Part shown: positions 49,194 to 60,512 of the stretch, piece by piece
Layout: every line of letters starts with the position of its first letter
Position numbering within the stretch: the stretch's first letter is position 1
Assembly: GCA_036937835.1 (NCBI GenBank)
Contig: CM072877.1
Span: forward strand, 18,936,001-19,000,000
Origin: Pampus argenteus
Lineage: Eukaryota > Chordata > Actinopteri > Scombriformes > Stromateidae
Reading direction: 5' to 3'
DNA: 64,000 bases
Position numbers and translations under genes: made by a program
Notes under the pieces: model-generated
The model's database searches: none
The model's input: only the letters and a program-made list of their open reading frames with translations
Told to the model about the DNA's origin: nothing

Positions 49194-50930
49194 GGCTCTC
49201 AGGTAACACGAGTCACATGACTTTACTAACCAGTGTTTTCACCAGTGTTATTCATCCGTCACCTCTGAATCGTCTCTCGTCTTTTCTAGAGAACAGAACT
49301 ACACAAGACGTTTTGAGGATCTGCTACCTGCACGACGGCTGCTTCGCTCTTTCTTTACTTTTTTTTTTTTTTCTTAGCTACAGGTTATTTACATTAGAGG
49401 ATGGAGGGTCGAGATGGCGCCCTCTGGTGGCTGCATCCACACATTCATCAGAGAAGACAGAAACACTGTAGTGATATAAACAGAGAAATTACTATTTGTT
49501 TCCCCTCTTCCTGGTGATTAAATTAATAAAATACTACATTATTTTATAGCAGATATCGTCTCCTATCAGATGAATAAATGCACTGTCCCTCTTCTTCCAG
49601 TTGACGCCGTCTTTCAGCAGCCAGACATTAATATATAGATGTACGTATGTTCCATAAGAGGTTTGTAAAAGAAAATGAGCTCTATCACTATTTTCTTCTG
49701 ATTTGTGTTGATTTATTTCTCTTTTTTCCAGAATTAGTAATTCCCAGCTTTCTTTGAAGCTGCTCGTTTTTGCTAAAATAAAAATTTAAGATGATTTATT
49801 ATCCATATATAAGTCCAGAGGGTTGTCATGTCAACGCGTGACCCCGATGATATAAGACTTTACTTGTTTTTGACTTTTGTCTCTCTCATGAAAACACCTG
49901 TTGGTGCCGACGGTGGGACGAGTCGTATATTTAATGTACAAAAGATATTTCATGCTTGGCTTCATAATGGTCTTTTTTTTTTTTTTTTTTTTAACAGCAC
50001 GTTTTGAATGTTTAATAAATGTAAATAGCGTCACTAACATTTCTGAAGTTCTGAGTCGAGCCCAAATGCCTTAGTGTTAGTCAGTGCTCCTGTTACATCA
50101 CTAGAGAAGTGCCTCGTGGCTGCGCTCCCCTTACTGGAGTCCATTTAAACTTTATCTCACTAATTAGATTTCATCAGTGTATTTGGTTTTTTCTACCAGT
50201 ATTAAGAGGTCATCAGATTCACGTCAGTATTTCTGGTATTCGTTCTTCTACTGTGGTCACGTGCTTCAGTTGATTTTATCTTTCGAACAGTTTACTTAAT
50301 TCTTTATTAGCCGTTTTATTAACTCATCCTTAAACATTTTTAAATGTTTTTTTGTAAAGTAAAACTCTGGACTTTGCAGTTGTTACAAGCCAAGATGAGT
50401 TTTGTTTGGAGCGAATTCAATTCAGTCCGTTTTCATTACCTTCATATAGGGCTGGGAAATATATATCAAAATATATAGATTTTGGATATGACAAATGTTG
50501 TAAAGGCTGCATTACAGTAAAATTATGTAATTCTTCTCACTGTTCTATTATTTGCCTCTAGACATATTACTGATTATTATTTATGAACCATCTGTGTGTG
50601 TTGCTTTGTGAAAGCAAAAAGTATTTGGTCAAAAATATCTTGATATTTGATCCCGTTGGTATCGCCCAGCTCTACCTTCATCATCTGCCAGACTTTCTTT
50701 TTTTTTTTTGATGTTATTAGAGCTTGTATCTACTGTAAATGATGTAAAAGCCTCTCAGCCCAAAGCAGATGTTTCTAATACGAGTTTAGAAAGTTGTTAA
50801 AAGAAAAAAAACAAACATTATTTTGTAAAATGTGTTCATACTGTTGCTGCAGGATCAACTTATAAAAGGTGGCACCTCCTGCCCTGTTGTAAGAGTGAAA
50901 TAAATAAGTTCATCCTCATGTTTTCTGTCT
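49194..50930 (+). other. cert1: cert1 3' UTR
   Basis: Non-coding sequence after the stop. A possible 87-bp intron lies at 49203-49289 (CAG|GTAACA to TTTTCTAG). AATAAA signals occur at about 49525 and, last, at 50899-50904, which would place the 3' end near 50925. T-rich runs occur near 49973-49992 and 50698-50709. Extent is inferred. Confidence 0.45.
50899..50904 (+). terminator. cert1: Candidate distal poly(A) signal of cert1
   Basis: AATAAA in a GAAATAAATAAG context with a TG/T-rich stretch about 20-30 bases downstream. It is the last such signal before the convergent hmgcr 3' end. Confidence 0.4.
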
Positions 50931-50989
50931 GGAGACATTTCTTCATAAAAGTAAATGAGGTATTAAGAAAGAATATAATTTTGTTTTTA

Positions 50990-51750
50990 ATAAAACAATA
51001 CAATCTTTTGACATTAAATAGCTTACAAATATATTATTCTACAACACGCGAAGGCTTGTCAAAGACACGTAAGGCCAGTTCATAGAAATGACTAAAGAAC
51101 CTGCAGTATCTCTGGTCAGTGGCACATTAAACCCATTTTCTGCCTGCATACATACAATAGTTCACCATAAAAGCTTATTAAGAGATTATATGGCTTTGAT
51201 TTTCCAGCTTTTGTGACATAAAAATCTGACAGCAGCAGCTTTTTTTTAGAGACGCTCAGTTCAGGAACCTCAAACGCTGATATACAACATTCATTCTGGC
51301 ATAAAGTTGGCTTTTTAAACTTCAACAAATGTCACCTGTTACAGTAAGAAGCGCCGTCCACAGGAAAACCGTACAATAATTAACGTGGAACGTGTGTCTT
51401 TCCATTGCATGATAGAAAAAGAAAAAAAAGCTCTTTGTTTTTAGAGGCACACGTGCAGCGTGGTGGATTTACCTGTGCAAACATCGTTAATGAATTACAG
51501 TCGTGGACTTTGCTCAAAAAGTAACTTATAACCTCATTAGTGCAACATTCAGATGCAGACAAATGGCACAAAACAACGCAACATCAACTCAAAAAAAATA
51601 AAACCAAAAAAAGGTCTTTGCTGTCCGTCGGGTGACACACTAAACGTGTGTTGAGTCTTTTTTAGCGTCTTTCTTCATCTGGAGACGTTTTCTGCCCTTG
51701 TCTGTATCTCCTTGGTTCACTCCCGGCTGACGGAGCAGCAACATTTTATG
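50990..51750 (-). other. hmgcr: hmgcr 3' UTR (approximate)
   Basis: Minus-strand sequence following the hmgcr stop. No TTTATT (AATAAA on the minus strand) was noticed; an ATTAAA-type signal on the minus strand near 50986-50991 is a weak candidate for the end. The boundary is uncertain. Confidence 0.3.
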
Positions 51751-51802
51751 TCACGCAGCTTCCTGCTTCGACGAAGGTGTTTGTGATACGTTTGTTTTAG
51801 AT
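51751..51802 (-). other. hmgcr: hmgcr last coding exon
   Basis: Chosen over read-through from 52053 because a strong pyrimidine tract ending CTTCTAG precedes it and its SKTN start fits the conserved SKIN start after HNR. The protein ends KQEAA. Reading through the intron instead would give a different tail ending at 51832. Confidence 0.75.
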
Positions 51803-54800
51803 CTAGAAGAGAGAGAGAAGAAGAAAGACAGTCAGCACTCAGTGGAAGAACCACAACGTTTACAGGCAACAGAGAGTGTTGCGAGTGACATTTCTGACCT
51901 GTTGTGGGTCATGTGACTCTTAACGAGGTGCCCTGCGGCCAGAGCAGCCATCAGCGAGAGCTCTCCTGCCAGGACGGTGGCACAAACCACCCGGGCCAGC
52001 TGACGGGCGTTCTCACCGGCCTGCTCGAGGCTGGAGCCTTGGACACTAAGCATCTACGGACAAAAACAAAAGGTTTGATATTAATGGAACATCTGAGGAC
52101 TGAATAACCAGAGACAGAGACTGGTGATGTACAAACTGTTTCTAGCTGTTCTTTAACCTTCTAACATTAGCAGTCCCAGCAGCAGTACATTGTGTTTGGG
52201 TGACAGTACCTGCAGACAGGCCTGCTGTGGTGGCAGGTTGGTGCCTCCTCCCACGGTGCCCAGCTCTATGGAGGGCATAGTGCAGCTGATGTACAGGTCC
52301 TCCCCTTCTGGACCAGTAGCCTCCATCTGAGTGATACAGTTGGAGCTGCCCACTGTCTGAGCCGGGTCCTGAAAAGCATGACATACAGCGATGTTAAAGA
52401 TAAATATTCATCTATGACTGATTCCATGTTTGTCTTTTGTCTCAAGGAACATTGGTCTCTATCAATAAATGATCCTTTTTAATCTGTGACACATTTCTCT
52501 TGTAGACAGCCATGAAGACGTCATCTGGAGCTTTTGAAAACCATCAAGCCATCAACATTTTTCCGGCATTTTAAAGACTGAATGACTAAAGAGATTTGAT
52601 AATGAAAAGCTCAAGTGATGCGAGTGATCAATTACCTGCCCGCAGGCGATGTAGATGGCTGCTACAATGTTGGCAGCGTGAGCATTAAAGCCTCCGATAC
52701 TTCCCGCCATGGCCGAGCCCACCAGGTTCTTGTTGATGTTCAGCTCCACCAGAGCAGCTGTATTGCTTTTCAGCACCTACGGATACGTGAAAAGTGCATT
52801 TTAGTAAGAAATGATAATAATAGATAATAGATAAACTGGTGACTTGTACTCAGCTTCTTTACCTCCCTGACCACCTTGGCAGGGATGGTGGCCTCACACA
52901 CGGCAGACTTGCCACGGCCCAAAACCCAGTTTATGGCAGCCGACTTCTTGTCAGTGCAGTAGTTTCCGCTGACGGACAGAACCTCCACGTCTGGATTCTG
53001 CTGCTGGAGTCTGTGCAGAGCCTGCTCGCTGCCCTGAGAAACAGAGGAAATGCTTTTCAGGGTCCGGCAACTGACTGACTCCAGACAGGAACAAATGTTG
53101 CATTGACTGCTAAACAAGAAGTGGTACCTTGGAGAGCATGTTCATGCCCATGGCGTCTCCTGTCTGAGACTGGAAACGTATGTACAAGTTCCTCCCAGCT
53201 AAGCCAACCATCAGCTTCTCCAGGCGAGCAAACCTAGGAAGCGCAAATATTTACTTATGATCTATACAGGAAACTAAAAACATCTTCAGTCATGCTGGTA
53301 AAGTTTTCAGCCAGTCGCAGCGTTTCTACTGACCTGCTGTTCAGCTCGAAGGCCTTTTTCATGGTGCTGAAACCGTCAGAGGTCTCGAGCCAGACTTTGA
53401 CCTCTGCAGCCCGGCACGCTGAGGGCAACCTCACCACGGGACCCCTGGTCATACTGTCAGCCAGGATGCGGCTGTGGCATCCCCCACTCAGCTGAACAGG
53501 AAGGAAAACACAGAGTCAGCACAGCAGACAGGAAGAGGAAAAAAAACAATGTCCAGGTGTTTTCCGCTTGTGCAAGATTGGCTGCATCGTGAAATCAAAA
53601 ACGTTCACTTTAACAACAGCTACACTTACAAAAAGCGCCCTGCATCCTCTGTTTGTGCTCGCTACTAGACAGCCCTCTGTGGTTGCCATAGGGATGTGAA
53701 ACTGCTTCTCATCCAACAGGAGAGGACCAGCCACTCCTACAGGCACGGGCATGTAGCCGATGACGTTCTCACAGCAAGTACCCATCACCTGTGGCGCAAG
53801 AGCATAAGGTCATGTGAGTAAAACGTATCTGACAATCTATATCGTCGCTTTTAAGATCGGTTAATTAACGGATACGCATGACGGCAGCACCTTGGAGTAG
53901 TCGTAGTCCTTATACGGCAACCCATCCAGAGCAGAAGCAACAGGAAGCTCAGAGGACAATATTTTCCTCCTGATGGCCACACCCCTCTCTGGAGTTTCCA
54001 GCACAGCTTCCAGTTTGTAGTTCTGGATGTTACGCGAGGTGACGAGGTTCATCACGTCTGCGTCGCTAAGGAAACGGGCACCTCTCTGGGGGTGCAAAGA
54101 AGTGACTTGTTAAACCTTCAGACAAATACACACACATAAAAAAAAAACAAAAAAAAAGCTTTGTTAATCTGACCTGAGGATCTGAGAGGATGGTCATACA
54201 CTCCTTCAGCGTTCGAGGCTCTGGATTAGACTGAGGAGCAGGAGGCTCCCTGTGGGAGGAGTCAACTCTGTTGTAGCGGAGGCAGGAAGGAGGCTGAGTC
54301 ACGTCTGTTGGAGAGGAAGCACAGAAGCAGTGAGCAGGTTGAGTAGTGACGTAATTAAAAGCTTTCAGGACTGATTACAAGTCTCACCCTTCTCTCTGGA
54401 CGCCGGGTCAGCCTCAGGGGAAAGTTTAGAGTCTGCTGGGAAAGTGGACGGGTCGGTCGCTGCGGTGCAGTGCATCATCTTCTGGGCTTTAAACGCAGGG
54501 AACTCTCTCCTGCAGCTCTCCTCGGCTGCTCTGGGTTTATGGGTAGGAGAGGAGCTGATAATGGGGCTCTTGAGGGACAGGGAAGACTCTGCCTCCGTTT
54601 GCTCAAAGAAGACGTACTTCATAGCCAGGAGCAGGGCGAGACCCAGCGTGATGACCTGCTCCAGGTCCATGCTGGCAGACGGTGAGGAGAGACATGCATC
54701 AGTATCGGCAAAGTATTGACAGAATGAACAATCTTCCTTGTTTAATGTGTTACCCAGAGAGCTTCAGAGGCCACACGGAGCCCACAGAGTCCAGTCTCTT

Positions 54801-56546
54801 CTCTATGGGTCCCTCCACTGTGTGGTTCTTACTGGAACGCTCGGCTGCTAGTCGAGTGTGAGCGTGGACCAACGCCAAGCCCAGAGACTAAAAGATGACA
54901 CGGGAGTAACGCTTTGACTGATCGACTTTGAAACATGTTCTTAATATCTGCTCTAACAAAGCTGAACACGGGTTCTCACCATGATGATTTTAACCCTCTG
55001 GGTCACAGGATTCGGCATGTTGTCCTCTTCTTCAGCCAGCACACGGGCAAAGTGGCTCAGCTGCCAGATCGGTCGGCCTTCACGACTTTCCCTGGACAGC
55101 TATACACACACACACAAACACAGGTGAGCTGCAAAAACTCTCCTTCTACATCCTGTCGAGGCCATAATCTTCCCAGAAAGTCACACGCCATTTTTTACCT
55201 CCAGGACCAGTGAGACACACGCAGGAAAAAAGGTCATAAAGACGAAGTAATTGGCCAGAACCGACATGCAGCCAAAACAACACATGATCTCTAGTTGAGG
55301 CACACCTGGAAAATAACAGAAAGAAGCAGTGCTGTTGTTTTCCACTTAAGTATTAGTGCTGCTGATTGTTTTCCTAATTAATCAAAACCTAAAATAATAA
55401 AAAGTTAAATATACAATAGTTTAAAACCAAGAAAAATAAACTGTCACATTTTACATCTGTGAAATGTTTGACACTTTAGACATAAAAGAGGGGTTTTTTT
55501 TACCGGACATGGTGCCGATCCCGATGACAAGACACTCAACCAGAGCATCCAGGGTGAAGGTGGGACCCAGGATGGCCATCCCCTGGGAGATATTCTCCCT
55601 CACCTCCTCCTACACACGACACACAGTCAGTGACACCTCAACTACACTCACTATACGAACATGTGTCGAGACAGAGTGTGTGATGTTACCTGAGAGTTTG
55701 AGCTGAGGGCAAATTTGGCCAATGCACACGCTTTGGACAAGTCGATGAGCAGGAGGAAGAACGGCAGCGCTTCACTGCAGGGAAGAGAGACGACTGACAA
55801 TCAGGGAATGACCACTGCAACCCCTTCTTTGGAAAACCAAAACTTGAACTTTAATATACATTTATTCACAGCACAGTCTTTTTAATATTAATGTAATGCA
55901 AATAAAGACACATTTAAGTGCACCCTAACCCTTAGTAGCCACTGTAAAGAGCTTTGATCCATTATCATGTGTGGAAATCATTGAGTATGTGATGCATAGT
56001 ACATAAGCAACACTTACTTGAGGCCTGTCAGCTCTTTTCCAAAGAAATGGATGACGACTGTACTGAAAACAAAGCTGGAAAACACTGTGAACAACCCAGC
56101 GATACCTGCAGAAGACAAAAAGTTTGAATATGTGTTGTGTTTATAGTAAAGCTGGATGACATATGAAGCGGTGCTGACACATGCTCCTATACTGACCCAG
56201 TATATATTTAGATCCCAGTTGTCGAAGATTCTTGAACTGGAAATAAATGTAAACGATGGCGATGCAGCGTGTGACCGTTAAGATGTGATTGCTGTGGATG
56301 TTCTACAAGAAAACAGACACAGACGTGTTATTATCTATAGACACATCTCTATACACACACGTCTCATTTCTCCATCACACTCACCTCTTGGACTTTGGGG
56401 CAGTCGTTCCAGGTGCACATCTGGCTGCTGGCTGCCAGGCTGTTCATGGATATGAAGCAGACGGTGATGGAGAGGGTGCCGATTATTACCTCCCATGGGT
56501 GGGAGGCCACCAGGAGGCCATGGAGCCTGAACAGACGGGCCAACAT
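51751..56546 (-). CDS. hmgcr: 3-hydroxy-3-methylglutaryl-CoA reductase
   Basis: The ER enzyme reduces HMG-CoA to mevalonate with NADPH, the rate-setting step of sterol synthesis. Nineteen minus-strand exons join in frame (872 aa; human 888): 56385-56546, 56197-56302, 56018-56105, 55690-55774, 55504-55609, 55199-55305, 54980-55099, 54754-54887, 54388-54671, 54174-54304, 53891-54085, 53630-53788, 53334-53491, 53128-53233, 52863-53033, 52636-52776, 52210-52368, 51899-52053, 51751-51802. The N-terminal half has the membrane segments and sterol-sensing domain, with the INSIG-binding YIYF (72-75). A linker variable among vertebrates follows (about 350-435). Catalytic residues are all present: E544, R575, S669, D675, K676, D752, H851 (human numbers plus 15). 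S857, in HNRS, matches the AMPK site. Teleosts have a and b copies; I cannot say which this is. Confidence 0.95.
54754..54887 (-). other. hmgcr: hmgcr exon for the end of the membrane domain
   Basis: Encodes the segment from SLGLALVHAHTRL to WPLKLS, including the luminal sequon NHT in SSKNHTVEG, before the last membrane helix (LEQVITLGLALLLAMKYVFF) in the next exon. Confidence 0.7.
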
Positions 56547-56566
56547 GGCGACAGATCCACACCTTT

Positions 56567-57057
56567 CTGCTGTATTTAAAAATAGAAAGAAATCATCAAT
56601 CATGTGGTCATTTCATTATATTTCAACACCTAAAGTAGGATTACTGTATCTTGAAAATCTGCTGACACATCCATACATGTACTTAAATACAGTACTTCAT
56701 GACGTCACACGGGGCTTTTGGGGAACGGTGACCTGTTTCACTATTTTCTGACATTTACATATTACATATTACCGATCAAATAACAAATCGATACGGACAA
56801 TTATTGATAGTTGTAGCCATACATGGTTCAGAAATTATGTCTGAGTCACTTCACGTTAGCATTTATATATTAAAGAACAATGTTTTAACCGGATATGTGA
56901 TACTGTGCAGTTACCGTTGTCATTGGTTAGCGTTGGTTAGCATTAGCAGCATTAGCTGTCACACCCGGACTAAGTTTACAAGGTCGTTTCGTCCCTGAAC
57001 GTTACAACAGTTTTATATTCACTGTGTGACGAAAACAAGGTAATTAATTAAACGTAC
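56567..57057. other. hmgcr intron 1
   Basis: Runs from donor GTACGT (minus strand, 57052-57057) to acceptor ACAGCAG next to 56566. ATTGG (CCAAT on the minus strand) occurs near 56921. No repeats. Confidence 0.55.
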
Positions 57058-57230
57058 GTGATCCTGAAGGTAAACTTCACCGTGGTCAGAGCCTCCTTTC
57101 CATACTGATAACGGCCCAGCTGCGTTAACACTGATGTAACAAATCCAACATGGCGACGCGTGAAACTAGAACCAGAGAAAAAAACCCAAACACGTGACCC
57201 GTCAGGGGGCGTGGCTAAAGAATTGAGCTA
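57058..57230 (-). promoter_or_regulatory. hmgcr: hmgcr non-coding exon 1 and promoter region
   Basis: A strong donor CAC|GTACGT on the minus strand sets the exon edge at 57058. Upstream are two short uORFs (57086-57103 and 57125-57151), a YY1-like GCCATGTTGGAT, an E-box CACGTG (57191-57196) and a GC box (57205-57214). No textbook sterol response element (TCACNCCAC) was seen, though the region is short and SREs are variable. The transcription start is not defined. Confidence 0.5.
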
Positions 57231-57320
57231 TAACACAATTAATATGACTGGATTACAAGTAAAAACCGTGTATTATTATCAATAAAAGTGGCTGCAACTA
57301 ACAAAACCACAAGATATTCA

Positions 57321-57400
57321 TATATATAATGTATATATATATATTATATATATATATATAATATATATTATAAATATATTATATATATGTGTGTGTGTGT
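57321..57400. repeat. AT-rich palindromic microsatellite
   Basis: Interrupted (TA)n that can fold back on itself, followed by a short (TG)n at about 57389-57401. Confidence 0.85.
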
Positions 57401-57784
57401 GTACTCCTGTTTTCAGACGAGTCATGATGAATGTTTCTGCTCCATCCTGCAAAGTTGCATAAATAACATAAAAAACAAGGTGTCAGCATTATGTGCCTTT
57501 TCTCTGTAATCTGTGAAGAAAATAAATCCAAGTTAAACTCTGATTCTTCAGGTCAAGTCTTCATTATTTAAAGCTTATCATGAAGATATTTTTTAACATG
57601 ATGGATTATCAGTACTATCTGCATAACCATGAGTATAATTCAGTATGGCTGTACTGAAAACAAAGATGGAAAACACTGAATAACTCTGTGATACTTGTAG
57701 AAGAGAAAAAGAAGAGTATTTATAGTAAATCTGAGTGATATATGAAGCTCCTATACAATGTCATTCTACAACATCCAGTCATAC

Positions 57785-58072
57785 CAATCAATCAATCAAA
57801 TTTTATTTATATAGCCCAAAATCACAAAATACATTTGTCTCAGAGGGCTTTACAATCTGTACAGGGAGTGACACCCTCTGTCCTTAGACCCTCGATTAGT
57901 GAGGAAAAACTTGCCCACCAAAAAACCTTTTAACAGGAAAAAAGGTGGAAGAAACCTCAGGAAGAGCCACAGAGGAGGGATCCCTCTCCCAGGACGGACA
58001 GACGTGCAATGATGTCACATGTACAGGACAAATCAACACACACATATTGTACACTCACAATGAATTACAATG
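57785..58072 (+). repeat. Interspersed repeat family, copy 1
   Basis: Begins atcaaattttatttatat, continues agcccaaaatcac and 'cagagggctttacaatctgt', and includes 'acagaggagggatccctct'. It matches 59194-59384 and 63634-63907 at most positions. It has no open frame and ends close to a GATA array, so a SINE-like or LINE-tail element is plausible. The family name is not known to me. Confidence 0.8.
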
Positions 58073-58243
58073 GATGATAAAATGAGAATGTTTACAATGA
58101 ATGATGAATTATTACAGTAACAGTGGAACCTGTGATAGAGACACAGATGCACAGCAGCAAATCATTAACTAACTATAAACTGTAATGGGGATATGGTAAC
58201 AATGATGACGGTGACAACACATGCAGTAGACGCCACGCAGGAC

Positions 58244-58369
<126 letters not shown>

Positions 58370-59193
58370 TAAGAGTATGAGAGTATAAGGTCAAGAGTGT
58401 GGTTCAGACAATGAGTCGGTTTATTTACACTCTGACAGAAGCCAATTGAGTCTAACAGAGATAAATGCAGTACTAAGACTATCACTGTGGTTGTCAACAT
58501 GAATATTAAAATCACCTACAATAATTACTTTATCTGTTTTAACGACCAAGCCTGATGCAAATTCTGCAACTTCAGATAAAAATGACTGACTCAATATATG
58601 TTTGGATCCCAGTTGAAGACTCTTGAACTGGAAATAGATGTATAAATACTCATTATGCAGAGACCTGTCAGCGTTATATCATTCAGTTTTACCATATACA
58701 CACTATTTTAAAGTGGAGCTAATTTGAACTGCATCATATTTTATAAACTGGTCATATGTGTGATATGTAAAAGTAACCAGTAACTTCATCAACTAAAGCA
58801 CGTCCTGCTTTATTACTTGATCATGGTTGGCTTTTTATGTCAAAATCAATTTCAATTTTGCAAACTACCTGAACTACAAACCTTTTTCACAGTAACAAGT
58901 CAAGAAGCTTCTCCGTACCAGTTGGCACTACAGAGTCACACTGAAAAATACACAGCTGTAAATATATGTGCATGTGTTTATGAAACGTTTAAGCTGATGT
59001 TTGAGGCTCTGAAGCCACCAGATGTCTCCTCTGAGTCTGCAGAGCTTCTGAAGTTTTTGACCTTTATAGGGTTAAGCTGTACAGTTGATCCTACGCTAAT
59101 AATGAGCCTGAGGCTTTAATCCAAATAATCAAATAATCTCAAAGGTACACAGCTATTAAGTAAGATTTAGATGGTGACACTAAGGCTTATATC

Positions 59194-59384
59194 TATCAAA
59201 TCAAATCAGATTTTATTTATATAGCCCAAAATCACAAAATACAATTACTCAGAGGGCTTTACAATCTGTACAGGGAGTGACACCCTCTGTCCTTAGACCC
59301 TCGATTAGTGAGGAAAAAAACTTTTAACAGGAAGAAAAGTTGGAAGAAACCTCAGGAAGAGCCACAGAGGAGGGATCCCTCTGG
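59194..59384 (+). repeat. Interspersed repeat family, copy 2 (3' truncated)
   Basis: Same order of blocks as copy 1, but it lacks the 'gcccaccaaaaaacc' block and stops right after 'gggatccctct'. Confidence 0.8.
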
Positions 59385-59884
59385 GAAGCAGGCTAAAACT
59401 GTAAACTGGCTATTTCATGCAGTCATATAGCTCAATAAATAAATAAATAAATAAACAAAAATAGGCAAAAAAAAACCCAGAATAATTTGGATACTTTTAG
59501 AGCTGCACTTTTACTTTACACTTATTACATTTATACCTTTGTTACTACTAGTCTGTTGTCTATTATGAATTCTGACTGAAATGAGCTTTCATAAATAAAA
59601 CTTTTTTTTAAAAAGAAAGACATTTCCTGCAGCTCCTTCTCTTCTTTTAGTGAGTTCAGATGACTGCAGGACTCACGAGTTTTCAATTGGTCCTCTTTAA
59701 TCAGCAGCAGCAGACATGTCTGTCGTTGGTGCAGAGCTCCACTTCTGTATTTGCACTATTTCTTTACTCTATCAATATGCTATTATATTATATGGTGACA
59801 TATGAAACGACACACAATGTATTTTATAACCTCTCTGTGTAATTAGCAGTTATGTTCACCGACCCCCCCTTTCTATTCCCTTTC

Positions 59885-60511
59885 CGGGTTATTTATAGGA
59901 GCGCAGCACCGTCGTGTCCTGACAGACGCAGAGACACGTGAAGGCGGCTGCGCACAGACGTGTGTTGACCCTGTTGATTATTTTATACTCTGGAAAACTT
60001 TTTTTTTTTTTAACAAACAAAAAAAATAAATAAAAAATAAAAAAATCAACGGACAACAGATGGCGGGACTTGATCCTTTTAAAAGGTGGCGCAGTTATTG
60101 TGCGTAAAATGGATACAGTTGCGATTATATTTCCTGATACCGGTATGCTCCTTATTTGTTATTATACATTATTATACAGCTTTATTGATATATTATTTAT
60201 AGAGATACACACGGATGACAACTTCTACTTGTTTTGTTTGTTTTTGTTTTTTTGTTTTTTGTTTTCAGGGTTTCAGGACTTCGTGAAACTGTTCATAAGT
60301 CAGTCAGCAGAAGGTGGGAAGGTGAGCATTTCATTTCATTTAATTACACATTATTTATTAGTAAACTGTCAAACAGGAAGGTTTAAAGCCACCTTTACAA
60401 AACAAAAGTTGGTTTTACTTGTTTACTTGTTGTTGTTGTTGTATATTTAGAAAGGATATTTTTTAAAATTGAACCTTTATGTGAGTTCTGGTTTGTTTTC
60501 TCTCTTCACAG
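59885..60511 (+). promoter_or_regulatory. gcnt4: gcnt4 promoter and 5' leader
   Basis: A TATA-like TATTTATAGG (59890-59899) is followed by a GC-rich stretch, a plausible start region. A non-coding exon is likely at 60269-60321 (TTTTCAG before, GTGAGC after). TCTCTTCACAG ends at 60511, one base before the start codon. The donor of the first exon is not certain. Confidence 0.45.
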
Positions 60512-60512
60512 A

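Noticed and set aside
51832..51898. hmgcr ending at 51832 without the last intron
   Set aside because: The spliced form restores the conserved SK start of the tail and uses a strong acceptor; the read-through tail matches nothing known.
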